Assembly: GCA_001567105.1 (NCBI GenBank) | Contig: LMZR01000039.1 | Location: forward strand, 61,730-125,729 | DNA length: 64,000 nucleotides | Reading direction: 5' to 3' | Origin: Chloroflexi bacterium OLB14 | Lineage (GTDB): Bacteria; Chloroflexota; Anaerolineae; Anaerolineales; Villigracilaceae | Shown: one piece after another, positions 9,011-16,757 of the stretch | Numbering within the stretch: the stretch's first letter is position 1 | How the letters are laid out: every line of letters begins with the position of its first letter | The notes under the pieces: generated by a model | The model's database searches: none | What the model was told of the DNA's origin: nothing | The model's input: the letters and a program-made list of their open reading frames with translations, nothing else | Translations under genes and position numbers: made by a program

Positions 9011-9038
9011 ATTATAATGATTTTTTTGATTTTGTCAA
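9011..9038 (-). promoter_or_regulatory. Sigma-70-type promoter for the DUF2089 operon
   Basis: On the minus strand TTGACA (9038-9033) and TATAAT (9016-9011) are 16 bases apart, about 85 bases upstream of the DUF2089 start. Both hexamers are consensus. The region between this operon and corA is divergent and A/T-rich. Confidence 0.65.
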
Positions 9039-9119
9039 GCACTAGTTTGATATTTTCAATATCTAATTCAAGATTTTTAAGGAATTTGTGAAAAAATACT
9101 CTATTTTCGGAGGTTTGAT

Positions 9120-10110
9120 TTGATTCGCTCTTTGTACTACCACCCTGGCAAGCCCATTCGCACTGATATTCCTCCTGCTGAATTTCCGCGCCTCCTTCGT
9201 GACCGCAGCGGGTTACTGTGGGTCGACTTTATATCTGAACCCGCAGAGATTGCTGAGCCTATTCTACGGGGCTTCGACTTCCACCCCCTCGCCATTGACG
9301 ATGCCCTACAAGAAACGCACACGCCCAAAAATTGATGATTGGGGCGATTACATTTATATGGTTCTGAACATTATGAACTATAAAAAATGTAGATGGCATT
9401 TTTGAATCGGAAGTTGATGAGTTAGATATTTTTTCTCGGCAGAAAATTTTGTAGTTACTTTTCACGATCAATTACTGTCGGCTATTGAAGATGCTTGGTC
9501 TGCTTGCCAAAGAGATATTAGACATGTGCAAGATGGTCCCGATCATTTGTTATATCGCATTGCTGATGCGTTGGTGATGAGTTATATGCCTTTGGTTGAA
9601 CAAATTGATCATCAAGTTGACCAGATTGAAGATCAAGTATTTGATAACCCCACTCGCAATACTGTAGAGCAAATTTTTTCATTGAAACGTATTTTGCTTT
9701 CGATGCGCAGAATCATCTTGCCACAAAGAGAAGTGTTTAACAAACTCGCCCGCGATGATTACCGTGTGATTGATAAAAAAGATAGAGTTTTCTTCCGTGA
9801 TATTTATGATCATTTGGTGCGCTTGCATGATATCAACGAAAATTTACGCGATTTAGTCAGTGGCACAATGGATACTTATTTATCGGTCATCAACAACCGC
9901 ATGAATGAAGTGATGAAAGCCTTAGCCATCATCACCTCTTTCTTTATGCCCATCACATTTGTGACAGGTTTCTTTGGCATGAACTTCTTCGAGCCAGTAG
10001 CAGGTCTCGTCGGCTGGACTTCACTTCAAGTATTCGAGGTCACTATGGGCGTGATGCTTGGTCTGCCAATTTTGATGTACTTTTGGATGAGGAAGAGGAT
10101 GTGGGTGTAG
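9120..10110 (+). CDS. corA: CorA family Mg2+/Co2+ transporter, three frameshifts
   Basis: TTG start at 9120 with GGAGG six bases upstream. Frames must be joined at A5 9327-9331, A6 9382-9387 (one base extra in each) and T6 9429-9434 (one base missing). The result is one ~329-residue protein. The cytosolic domain includes DDWGDYIYMVLNIMNY and FVVTFHDQLLSAIEDAW, a long helix follows, then two C-terminal TM helices with the signature FFGMNF between them. CorA is a pentameric divalent-cation channel. All three breaks are at homopolymers, which argues for sequence error; true decay cannot be excluded. Confidence 0.82.
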
Positions 10111-10192
10111 GGAGGGGAATAGTGAATAGGGAATAGTGAATAGGTGAGGTGAGTTGTATAATATTGGTATGAAAGAAAGGTTGTAAGGTGGT

Positions 10193-10834
10193 ATGGTTAC
10201 AAAATTTGAGCGTTATAAATTAGAAGTTCCCGAAATTGTTCAACAAGCCAATGCTCTTGCAGAAGAACTAGGGTTTCCGCTTATGCCTGAAGGTAGACCA
10301 GCAGGTTACAAAGGTTTGCCGTCCGCATGTATTCCCGAAGTGGGAAAGTTATTAAGCGTATTAGCCGCAGGCTATCCAAATGGAAAAATTGGAGAATTTG
10401 GCACTGGCGCAGGAGTTGGAACGGCTTGGCTACTTCATGGTCTTTCGACAAATTCAAAATTGATTTCGGCAGAGATTGACGGAAAACTTGTGGCTCGAAC
10501 AAAGGAATTATTTTCTAAATATCCAAATGTAGAAATTCGGCAAGGCGATTGTTTTGAAGTTATGAAAAATGAAATGCCGTTTGACCTTTTGTTTATAGAT
10601 ACAGGTATTCGTCACCTTCTCACTCCAGAAAACTACGACAAATTTACTGAAATGGTTAAAGTTGGCGGAAAAATCGTATTTGATGATTTATTGCCAATAG
10701 AATTATGGCTACCAGAATGGGATGACTTGGTAGATGAAAAACGAGAGTTTATTTTTAGAAACCCTAGAATTATCGGAACAGAAGTAAGGACAACAGCGGC
10801 GCAAGTGGCTATAATTGCAACCAGAGTCTTGTAA
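10193..10834 (+). CDS. SAM-dependent O-methyltransferase-like protein
   Basis: 213 residues with a class I methyltransferase fold. Motif I is EFGTGAGVGTAWLL near 70; the acidic end of strand 2 is in SAEIDGK, RQGDCF follows, and the strand-4 motif is DLLFIDTG. The family resembles the CCoAMT-type O-methyltransferases (methyltransf_24). A TATAAT lies at 10157-10162, and a GTAAGGTGGT stretch overlaps the start. The substrate is unknown, and neighbours give no clue because CorA and the toxin-antitoxin pair are unrelated. Confidence 0.7.
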   Translation: MVTKFERYKLEVPEIVQQANALAEELGFPLMPEGRPAGYKGLPSACIPEVGKLLSVLAAGYPNGKIGEFGTGAGVGTAWLLHGLSTNSKLISAEIDGKLVARTKELFSKYPNVEIRQGDCFEVMKNEMPFDLLFIDTGIRHLLTPENYDKFTEMVKVGGKIVFDDLLPIELWLPEWDDLVDEKREFIFRNPRIIGTEVRTTAAQVAIIATRVL

Positions 10835-10895
10835 AGGTCAAACGCGACCCAACAAAGCGTGTATCAGTCTTTCATCTTTCTTCTTTCATCTTTCC

Positions 10896-10946
10896 TCTTA
10901 AATTTTCTGCAATTTTGACCCTCCAAAACTCCCCCTCCAAGCCTTG
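10896..10946 (+). repeat. Direct repeat, left copy, flanking higBA
   Basis: This 51-base stretch matches 11611-11662 with about three differences. It ends CTCCAAGCCTTG. In the right copy those last bases run into the lexA -35 box. Confidence 0.85.
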
Positions 10947-10974
10947 TTTAAGTTTACATGGCTTTATTTAGCGG

Positions 10975-11003
10975 TTGACGTTTAGCGCGAAACACTATAA
11001 AAT
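10975..11003 (+). promoter_or_regulatory. Promoter of higBA
   Basis: TTGACG (10975-10980) and TAAAAT (10998-11003) are 17 bases apart. The GTG start of higB begins only 7 bases after the -10 box, so the transcript would be nearly leaderless. Confidence 0.55.
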
Positions 11004-11009
11004 ATAGCC

Positions 11010-11291
11010 GTGATAAAAACCTTCAAAAACGATGACACCCAGAAAATTTATCAACGCAAACGTTCGCGTAAATTCCCTGCTGATATTCAGCAAGTAGCAC
11101 TCCGAAAGTTACGCATGATAAACAACTCCGTGTCTATTAATGATTTACGAGTTCCACCAGCAAATCATCTTGAAAAATTGAAGGGAAGCCGAGCAGGTCA
11201 ATGGAGTATTCGAATCAATGACCAGTGGCGCATCTGTTTTAAATGGGAAGGCAGTAATGCCCATGATGTTGAAATTACTGATTATCACTAG
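11010..11291 (+). CDS. higB: HigB/RelE-family toxin
   Basis: 93 residues from a GTG start. It has the RelE/HigB features KxRSRKFP near the start, LRVPPANHLEKLKGSRAGQWSIRI in the core and QWRICF near the end. Such proteins are ribosome-dependent mRNA endonucleases that stop translation. The antitoxin gene follows 14 bases later, and toxin-first order is the rule for HigBA. The pair is bracketed by direct repeats, which suggests insertion as a cassette next to lexA. Confidence 0.88.
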   Translation: MIKTFKNDDTQKIYQRKRSRKFPADIQQVALRKLRMINNSVSINDLRVPPANHLEKLKGSRAGQWSIRINDQWRICFKWEGSNAHDVEITDYH

Positions 11292-11305
11292 ATTGGAAGA
11301 TAAAA

Positions 11306-11605
11306 ATGTCTGATACATTAAATCCTATTCACCCTGGCGAAGTTTTGCTAGAAGAATTTTTGAAACCAATGAACTTAAGTCAGAATCGTTTGGCAATTGA
11401 TATTGGTGTAGATGCACGTCGTATCAACGAAATTGTCTTGGGTGTTCGCAGTGTCACAGCCGATACAGCCTTACGTTTATCGCGTTACTTTGGTGTTTCT
11501 CCACAGTTTTGGCTTGGCTTACAAGCAGAATATGATTTGGATATTACACTAGATGCACTTGGAAGTCGCCTCGACCGTGAAGTCAGACCGCGAGTTTTAG
11601 CATAG
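11306..11605 (+). CDS. higA: HigA-family antitoxin (XRE HTH)
   Basis: 99 residues, beginning with the HigA motif HPGEVLLEEFLKP, followed by a Cro/C1-type HTH (LAIDIGVDARRINEIVLGVR) and the family ending SPQFWLGLQAEYDLD. It neutralises HigB and usually represses the shared promoter. Co-transcription with higB is expected from the 14-base gap. Confidence 0.9.
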   Translation: MSDTLNPIHPGEVLLEEFLKPMNLSQNRLAIDIGVDARRINEIVLGVRSVTADTALRLSRYFGVSPQFWLGLQAEYDLDITLDALGSRLDREVRPRVLA

Positions 11606-11610
11606 ATTTT

Positions 11611-11662
11611 TCCTAAATTTTCTGCAAATTTTGACCATCCAAAACTCCCCCTCCAAGCCTTG
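11611..11662 (+). repeat. Direct repeat, right copy, overlapping the lexA promoter
   Basis: This 52-base partner of 10896-10946 ends at the first bases of the lexA -35 hexamer (TTGACA at 11660). The left copy therefore looks like a duplicated stretch of the native lexA upstream region, or the junction left by insertion of the toxin-antitoxin cassette. Confidence 0.85.
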
Positions 11663-11689
11663 ACAACTGAACAGGTGTTCGAGTATTAT
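11660..11689 (+). promoter_or_regulatory. lexA promoter with SOS box
   Basis: TTGACA (11660-11665) and TATTAT (11684-11689) are 18 bases apart. Between them lies GAACAGGTGTTC (11669-11680), a perfect match to GAAC-N4-GTTC, the LexA/DinR (Cheo) box known from Gram-positive bacteria. Placed between -35 and -10, it gives direct autorepression by LexA. Confidence 0.82.
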
Positions 11690-11749
11690 TCATAGCACAA
11701 ATGAGCGAAGAATGCTCACGAATGCCAGCAATCTGGCAGGAGGCTTAGA

Positions 11750-12424
11750 ATGATGATGATGGTCAGAAAAAGTAAAGGTTTAGGCGAACGCCACCAAAAG
11801 ATTCTCGAATTTATTGAATCTTATCAACGCGAATATCAACACCCCCCCTCTATTCGGGAGATTGGCGAGCATTGCAAAATCTCATCCACTTCGGTGGTGA
11901 ATTATTATTTAGATCAACTTGAAAAAGAAGGTTTGCTTGAACGAGACCGTAAAATTTCTCGTGGCATGAGATTGGTTGGGAATAATAATCCGCTAGGCGA
12001 TTTATTGCGTGTGCCAGTGTTGGGTGTGATTCAAGCAGGTGAACCAATTCTCGTCCCTGATGAGGCTGGGTTCACTCCAGAAGATTCAGTTGAAATTGCA
12101 ACCTCGTTAATGCCAAGCAAAGAAAAAGGCAAAGATCTATTTGCCCTCAAAGTGCAAGGTGAATCTATGATTGATGCTATGGTCAATGACGGTGATATTG
12201 TCATCCTCAAACCTGTGCAAGATGCCCGCAATGGTGAAATGGTCGCAGTTTGGTTAAATGAGCGTAGCGAGACGACTCTCAAATATTATTACAAAGAAAA
12301 AGATGGTTATCGTTTACAACCTGCTAACCCGCAATTCAAGCCAATACTGATTAAGAAAAACGAATCGCTCCAAATTAAGGGTAAGGTTGTGATGGTCATT
12401 CGTAAAGTGGATAGATATAACTAA
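11750..12424 (+). CDS. lexA: LexA SOS repressor
   Basis: 224 residues. AGGAGG lies 7 bases before the first of four consecutive ATG codons, so the exact start is 11750 or 11753. The N-terminal winged helix holds HQKILEFIESYQREYQHPPSIREIG. The self-cleavage Ala-Gly bond is in GVIQAGEPI, the catalytic Ser in GESMIDAMVNDGD and the catalytic Lys in ETTLKYYY. A Ser/Thr-rich linker is replaced by a longer loop near residue 100. It represses the SOS regulon and cleaves itself when RecA is activated. Confidence 0.95.
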   Translation: MMMMVRKSKGLGERHQKILEFIESYQREYQHPPSIREIGEHCKISSTSVVNYYLDQLEKEGLLERDRKISRGMRLVGNNNPLGDLLRVPVLGVIQAGEPILVPDEAGFTPEDSVEIATSLMPSKEKGKDLFALKVQGESMIDAMVNDGDIVILKPVQDARNGEMVAVWLNERSETTLKYYYKEKDGYRLQPANPQFKPILIKKNESLQIKGKVVMVIRKVDRYN

Positions 12425-12448
12425 AACGGGAGTAAATTCCCTGATTCC

Positions 12449-12480
12449 AAAAAGAGATGGTTTATTGACCGTCTCTTTTT
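12449..12480 (+). terminator. Rho-independent terminator after lexA
   Basis: AAAAAGAGATGG (12449-12460) pairs with CCGTCTCTTTTT (12469-12480), one mismatch, loop of 8, ending in a T run. Confidence 0.8.
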
Positions 12481-12502
12481 GATTTAAGTAGTGTATTAAA
12501 TT

Positions 12503-12609
12503 ATGTCACCCTGAGCGGATGGCCAAGTAGGACGAAGTCTGTATCGAGACCAAGCGAAGGGTCTTTACCCAATTATGCTAGAGATGCTTCACTGCGCTCA
12601 GCATGACAC
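12503..12609. repeat. MITE-like element with ~15-bp inverted ends
   Basis: ATGTCACCCTGAGCG (12503-12517) and CGCTCAGCATGACAC (12595-12609) are imperfect inverted repeats around a non-coding 107-bp body with GAAGGGTC. It overlaps an in-frame ATG at 12603, which argues against that start for the next gene. Confidence 0.65.
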
Positions 12610-12629
12610 AAGATAAAAAGGAGATAATC

Positions 12630-12935
12630 ATGTACGGAACAATTGCTAAGTTTCGAGTCAAAAAAGGTGTGGATAAAGCCGAGTTCAAAAAGAAAATGGA
12701 TGCTTTTGATTCAGCAAACATCAAAGGTTGGATGGCAGATTATATTTTTCAGATGGATGCTGATTCGGATGAGTTTTATCTAGTGGCGGTGTTTAGAGAT
12801 AAGGAATCGTATCAAGCCAATGCAGATGATCCAAGTCAACATGAACGGTATTTGATTTTCCGCTCGTTTTTGGAAGCAGACCCTGAATGGAATGATGGGG
12901 TGATTGTCTCAGCGACGGGTCCAAGTGCGAAATAA
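12630..12935 (+). CDS. Antibiotic-biosynthesis-monooxygenase-fold (ABM) protein
   Basis: The start is ATG 12630, with AAGGAG seven bases upstream; an upstream ATG at 12603 lies in a repeat. 101 residues with the small ferredoxin-like ABM pattern: MYGTIAKFRVKKGVDKAEF, a Trp in KGWMADYIFQMD, EFYLVAVFRDKESY and PSQHERYLIFRSFLEADPEW. ABM proteins are quinol monooxygenases, haem-degrading enzymes or of unknown role; nothing here decides between them. Confidence 0.65.
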   Translation: MYGTIAKFRVKKGVDKAEFKKKMDAFDSANIKGWMADYIFQMDADSDEFYLVAVFRDKESYQANADDPSQHERYLIFRSFLEADPEWNDGVIVSATGPSAK

Positions 12936-13095
12936 AATTTATCTGCTCCCTCCGCCGTCTTCGGCGGAGAATAAAACAGAATAATTTAGTTATCAAAAGC
13001 ACGTCAAGATATTTCCCGCCGAGGCGGCGGGAAAAGCGTAAAAAGATGCGAAATAGAATTGGGACGCAGATGGACGCTGATTTTTTTGAAAGAAC

Positions 13096-13190
13096 GTAGG
13101 GGCGACCCATCAAAATTATCCATTAACAAGTTTGAGGGAAAAATCAAAATCATTAATTCGCATTGTTAGGATAAGACGGGTCGCCCTTGC
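13096..13190. repeat. MITE-like element, GTAGGGGCGACCC family
   Basis: GTAGGGGCGACCC (13096-13108) and GGGTCGCCCTTGC (13178-13190) are inverted ends. A longer relative lies at 45720-45889 and a collapsed one at 27949-27964. Confidence 0.7.
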
Positions 13191-13326
13191 TGGGATTAAG
13201 ATATTTCCCGCCGTCTCGGCGGGAAAAGCATAAAGTGTTAAATAAAATTGGGGTTAAAAAAATGTTGATGGTGCAGAATCAATTATCAGTAAGGGTGAAG
13301 CGGACTAAAAGTCCGCAATCCAAAAT

Positions 13327-13363
13327 AAAAAAGAGACTGCTCAAATGAACAGTCTCTTTTTTT
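13327..13363 (-). terminator. Terminator at the end of the ribosomal operon
   Basis: AAAAAAGAGACTG (13327-13339) pairs perfectly with CAGTCTCTTTTTT (13350-13362), loop of 10, with T runs on either strand. It lies 14 bases past the rplL stop. Confidence 0.88.
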
Positions 13364-13376
13364 ATTTCCGAAAAAA

Positions 13377-13760
13377 TTATTCGACGACGACTTGCGCGCC
13401 AGCTTCTTCGAGTTTCTTTTTGGCATCTTGAGCGGCATCTTTGCCAACGCCAGTGAGAACTTTTGAACCAGCGGCTTCAGCCAAGGCTTTGGCTTCACCG
13501 AGACCCAATGAGGTTAGTTGGCGAATAACTTTGATGACGTCAATTTTCTTGGCGCCTGCGTCTTTGATGACGACATCGAATTCAGTCTTTTCTTCGACTG
13601 GTTCTGCGGAAGCGGCGGCTCCACCAGCAACTGCGGCTACTGCTACAGGTGCGGCGGCAGATACGCCCCATTTTTCTTCAAGTTTCTTGACGAGGTCTGC
13701 GGCTTCGAGAACGGATAATGTGGAGAGTTCTTCCACGAGTTTTTCTAATTTGTCGGACAT
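13377..13760 (-). CDS. rplL: Ribosomal protein L7/L12
   Basis: 127 residues. The N-terminal dimerisation domain ([27 protein letters not shown]) is followed by an Ala/Val-rich hinge (~40-58) and the C-terminal factor-binding domain with [20 protein letters not shown] and [13 protein letters not shown]. It forms the ribosomal stalk and recruits EF-Tu and EF-G. It is last in its operon, after rplJ, and is not followed by rpoB as in most bacteria. Confidence 0.97.
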   Translation of the reverse strand: MSDKLEKLVEELSTLSVLEAADLVKKLEEKWGVSAAAPVAVAAVAGGAAASAEPVEEKTEFDVVIKDAGAKKIDVIKVIRQLTSLGLGEAKALAEAAGSKVLTGVGKDAAQDAKKKLEEAGAQVVVE

Positions 13761-13884
13761 TGTTTAGCACTCCTTGCTAATTAATTTTGATTTTTTATTT
13801 TTTCAAACAAACCTAAAAGGTCTGTTTACCCTTTGTGAATTTCTGTTGTTCAGAAAGACTTTTAGGGTTTTAGATGATTGATAC

Positions 13885-14421
13885 TTACGCGGCGGTTGGA
13901 GAAGCACCCTTCTCTGTGAACGCCTTGACGACTGCGGCGAGTCCGCGGGCGGGTTCTGCAATAGTGCGAACGAGTTTGCCTGCTGGGGCTTGTAACACGC
14001 CGAGTAATGTAGCACGCATAACGGGCAATGGTGGCATATCAGATAATGCTTTTACTTGCGAAGCATTTAATACTTTGCCAGCCATGAAACCACCTTTTAC
14101 TTTTATGAAATCGTTGCCTTTCATGCCGTCTGTTAATGCTTTGGCGGTTGAGGCAGGGTCGCTAAAAGCGAAGGCTACAGCTGTAGATTTCACTAAATTA
14201 TCTTTTGGGAGTTCCATGTTGTTATCTGCAAATACACGGCGAGCCAATGTATTTTTGACAACGTGAAATTCACCGCCAGATTCGCGAATCTTTGCTCGAA
14301 GTGCATCGAGTGATTTCATGTTGGTGCCTGTATATTCTACAAGTACTACAGCCTGACTGCGTTTGACCCAATCGTTGTATTGAGCCAATACTTCTTCTTT
14401 ACGTTCTTTTGAAATTGCCAA
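13885..14421 (-). CDS. rplJ: Ribosomal protein L10
   Basis: 178 residues: start MAISKERKEEVLAQYNDWVKR, VVLVEYTGTNMKSLDALRAKIRE and KNTLARRVFAD in the rRNA-binding domain, and a C-terminal helix for L12 dimers. AAAGGAGG lies ahead of the ATG. It anchors the L7/L12 stalk and, in many bacteria, binds its own leader RNA, a candidate for which lies immediately upstream. Confidence 0.96.
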   Translation of the reverse strand: MAISKERKEEVLAQYNDWVKRSQAVVLVEYTGTNMKSLDALRAKIRESGGEFHVVKNTLARRVFADNNMELPKDNLVKSTAVAFAFSDPASTAKALTDGMKGNDFIKVKGGFMAGKVLNASQVKALSDMPPLPVMRATLLGVLQAPAGKLVRTIAEPARGLAAVVKAFTEKGASPTAA

Positions 14422-14443
14422 AGGTTTTCACCTCCTTTCAAAT

Positions 14444-14481
14444 AAAAAGTCTTTGCCACTTAACGCAGGCAAAGACTTTTT
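14444..14481 (-). terminator. Attenuator hairpin ahead of rplJ
   Basis: AAAAAGTCTTTGCC (14444-14457) and GGCAAAGACTTTTT (14468-14481) form a perfect 14-bp stem. On the minus strand it ends in a T run about 25 bases before the rplJ start. It can act as an intrinsic terminator inside the operon, setting the rplA/rplJL ratio. Confidence 0.8.
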
Positions 14482-14600
14482 GCAACCCAAGGAGGGGTAT
14501 TTGCATCTAGTCTCCACCTGAGCAGGAAATTAAGTTCTTCTGTTTGCCAAACTGATTCGCACGGCTTTCAGAAGAACACCCGCCTTCATAGGCGAAGTGG
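14482..14600 (-). ncRNA. L10 (rplJ) leader RNA
   Basis: Between rplA and rplJ the minus strand has a long stem GTTCTTCTG/CAGAAGAAC (14577-14569 with 14542-14534), then CCTGCTCAGGTGGAGAC, and then the attenuator. This arrangement and the CCTGC..AGGTG element resemble the L10 leader family, where the L10/L12 complex binds and reduces expression. I rely on recalled consensus; a covariance-model scan would settle it. Confidence 0.65.
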
Positions 14601-14622
14601 ATTTTAAGTTAACGAGTATATT

Positions 14623-15336
14623 TTACCCGATACCTTCAATATGTTCATTAGGATCTGCTTTTACGCCAGGTCCCATAGTGGTGGTGATGGTAATTCGTTT
14701 GATAAAGTTACCTTTTGCACCAGATGGTCGAGACTTGTTTATTGCGTCCATCAAAGCCACATAGTTTTCGTACAATTTATCAGCATCGAAAGATGCTTTA
14801 CCAATAGAAACGTGAACATTATTGGATTTATCTAAACGATATTCTACACGACCTGCTTTGGCTTCTTTGATGGCGCGTTCCATATCTTGTGCAGGGACAA
14901 CAGTGCCAGCCTTAGGGTTTGGCATTAATCCGCGTGGACCAAGCACACGACCTAAACGACCAACTTTACCCATTGCATCTGGTGTAGCAATGGCAACATC
15001 AAAATCTAATGCGCCACCTTCAAGTTTCTTTAGGGTTTCATCATCGTCTGCAACCAAATCTGCACCTGCGGCGCGGGCGGCAGCGGCACCTTCACCTTGA
15101 GAAAAAACCAAAACGCGCACAGTTTTACCTAAGCCGTGAGGTAACACCACAACATCACGCAATTGTTGGTCATTTTGACGTGAATCCAACGTGGTGCGCA
15201 TGTGAACTTCTACAGTTGCATCAAATTTGGTAATGGAAGTTTCTTTTGCAAGTTTCACTGCTTCTTTAGCAGAGTAAACTTTATCAACATCAACTTTGGC
15301 GAGAGCCGCCAGATATTTTTTTCCGTGTTTAGCCAT
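14623..15336 (-). CDS. rplA: Ribosomal protein L1
   Basis: 237 residues. Hallmarks are MAKHGKKYLAAL at the start, TVEVHMRTTLDSRQNDQQLRD, LPHGLGKTVRVLVF, the signature KVGRLGRVLGPRGLMPNPKAGTV and VHVSIGKASF near the end. It forms the L1 stalk and can bind its own mRNA to repress translation. It follows rplK after a 95-base gap holding a dispersed repeat. Confidence 0.97.
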   Translation of the reverse strand: MAKHGKKYLAALAKVDVDKVYSAKEAVKLAKETSITKFDATVEVHMRTTLDSRQNDQQLRDVVVLPHGLGKTVRVLVFSQGEGAAAARAAGADLVADDDETLKKLEGGALDFDVAIATPDAMGKVGRLGRVLGPRGLMPNPKAGTVVPAQDMERAIKEAKAGRVEYRLDKSNNVHVSIGKASFDADKLYENYVALMDAINKSRPSGAKGNFIKRITITTTMGPGVKADPNEHIEGIG

Positions 15337-15365
15337 TTTATCCTCCGTGGTTCAAGCAGAGCCTC

Positions 15366-15416
15366 TTATGGTTTCGATACGGTCGAGAAAATCACTCGAC
15401 CTACTCAACCAACGAT
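15366..15416. repeat. Dispersed repeat of the CGATACGG...CTACTCAACCAACG family
   Basis: GGTTTCGATACGGTCGAG and CACTCGACCTACTCAACCAACG sit between rplK and rplA. Relatives lie at 61350-61483, 63227-63281 and 63311-63385. It must be transcribed within the ribosomal operon. Confidence 0.6.
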
Positions 15417-15431
15417 GCTCCTCCCACAAAA

Positions 15432-15857
15432 TTAATCAGTTACTGTAATACCCATCGAACGGGCAGTGCCTTCAACTTGCAACATTGCGCCTTCAAGGTT
15501 AATCGCATTCAAATCTTTCATTTTCAATTCAGCGATTTCTTTAATTTGCGCTCGCGTTACCTTACCAACTTTTTCCTTGTTCGGTACGCTTGAACCTTTT
15601 TCCACTTTGGCGGCTTTGCGTAGCAAAACTGCGGCAGGTGGTGTACGTAACACAAATGTGAACGAACCATCGGTATAAATTGTAATTTCCGCTGGTAAAA
15701 TTTCACCAGGGCGGTTGGATGTACGCGCATTGTATTCTTTACAAAACGCCATGATGTTAATACCATGACTTGCCAATGCGGGACCAACTGGAGGTGCAGG
15801 GTTTGCTTTGCCTGCTTCCAATTGAAGACGAACGACTGCTTTTAACTTCTTTGCCAT
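15432..15857 (-). CDS. rplK: Ribosomal protein L11
   Basis: 141 residues, the usual length. It has [23 protein letters not shown] at the start, [15 protein letters not shown], and the C-terminal rRNA-binding part with [23 protein letters not shown] sequence ending in MGITVTD. It binds the GTPase centre of 23S rRNA. The upstream 190-base gap to nusG carries two G/C-rich hairpins. Confidence 0.97.
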   Translation of the reverse strand: MAKKLKAVVRLQLEAGKANPAPPVGPALASHGINIMAFCKEYNARTSNRPGEILPAEITIYTDGSFTFVLRTPPAAVLLRKAAKVEKGSSVPNKEKVGKVTRAQIKEIAELKMKDLNAINLEGAMLQVEGTARSMGITVTD

Positions 15858-15979
15858 TTGATATAAAACTCCTTCGTGGTTTTAGCGGGTCATTAGGGAG
15901 ACCCTCCCACCGCATCAGACTCTGTTTGAGTCTGTTACTGTCTATTGAATTTTTTCTTAACTTACATATTTACTTGCTA

Positions 15980-16035
15980 TTGTCGCCGTCCTCGGCGACA
16001 ATTATTTTATCTCACCGCCGAGGACGGCGGTGAGA
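15980..16035. repeat. Tandem G/C palindromes between nusG and rplK
   Basis: Two hairpins, TTGTCGCCG..CGGCGACAA (15980-16002) and TCTCACCGCCG..CGGCGGTGAGA (16010-16035), have loops of the 'tcct'/'agga' type. The same pair occurs at 55340-55392. They are a dispersed family, here inside an essential operon. Confidence 0.75.
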
Positions 16036-16048
16036 GCAATATAATTAT

Positions 16049-16741
16049 TTACGACTTCTCAACTTGCAAGAAATCCAACTCTACTGGTGTTTCGCGCCCA
16101 AAGAAACTGACCATTACACGCACTTTGCTGCGTTCCATATCAATTTCTGAAACCACACCACGAAAGTCGTTGAACGGACCATCAATAATTCGAACGCGTT
16201 CACCTTGCTTAAAGGAAACTTTCACGGTTGGGGCTTCGGCTTCCATGCGTTTGACGATAGATGCAACTTCTTCAGGGCGAAGTGGTGTAGGGCTATTACC
16301 CATACCCACAAAACCCGTCACACCTGGGGTATTACGAACTACATACCATGATTCTTCTGAAAGAATCAAATTCACCAAAACATAACCTGGGAAGATGTGA
16401 CGTTCAACTGTTTTGCGCTTACCATCTTTGACTTCGATTTCTTCTTGTGTTGGAATGACCACGTCAAAGATTCTGTCTTTCATGCCCATGGTTTCGATAC
16501 GTTGTTCTAAGTTATGTCGAACTTTATTTTCATAACCAGAGTAACAATGAATCACAAACCATGCTGGTTCATTACTTGTCCCTTCTACTGGGGGAAGGTT
16601 TGAGGGAAGTTTAACTTCAGGTGCAGAAGCAGGTTGAACGTCGACAGAAGAAGCGGAACTTTCCGTAGTAGCAGATTGCTCTTCGGGGTTAATGTCCATT
16701 GATTCTTGCTCAAACTGTTCTTGCGGTTCTAAGTTCATCAT
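16049..16741 (-). CDS. nusG: Transcription elongation/antitermination factor NusG with acidic N-terminal extension
   Basis: 230 residues. Residues 1-60 are acidic and Ser/Ala-rich, an extension not in E. coli NusG. The NGN domain begins at PAWFVIHCYSGYENKVRHNL, and the KOW domain includes FKQGERVRIIDGPFNDFRG. Two adjacent ATG codons exist; GAGGAA fits the second (16738) better. It binds RNA polymerase, couples transcription to translation and to Rho. It is preceded by secE, the standard order. Confidence 0.95.
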   Translation of the reverse strand: MMNLEPQEQFEQESMDINPEEQSATTESSASSVDVQPASAPEVKLPSNLPPVEGTSNEPAWFVIHCYSGYENKVRHNLEQRIETMGMKDRIFDVVIPTQEEIEVKDGKRKTVERHIFPGYVLVNLILSEESWYVVRNTPGVTGFVGMGNSPTPLRPEEVASIVKRMEAEAPTVKVSFKQGERVRIIDGPFNDFRGVVSEIDMERSKVRVMVSFFGRETPVELDFLQVEKS

Positions 16742-16757
16742 TTCCTCAATTCATGTA

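Larger units (their letters stand above)
12936..13376. other. Non-coding stretch filled with dispersed palindromes
   Basis: No credible gene. It holds three G/C hairpins of the CCGCC...GGCGG type (about 12951-12969, 13015-13034, 13205-13227), one 95-bp inverted-end element (13096-13190), a copy (13251-13303) of the sequence found at the end of the first MFS gene, and the rplL terminator. Confidence 0.7.

Noticed and set aside
9120..10110. corA as a decaying pseudogene
   Set aside because: Three breaks within 110 bases first suggested decay, but each lies in a homopolymer and the rest, including the GMN motif, is intact. Error is more likely though not proven.
12936..13376. CRISPR-like array
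   Set aside because: Repeats are single palindromes of different families without regular spacers, and no Cas gene is present.
13441..13767. Long plus-strand frames opposite rplL and many other genes
   Set aside because: They are antisense frames of well supported proteins with no ribosome-binding sites and low-complexity or basic products.
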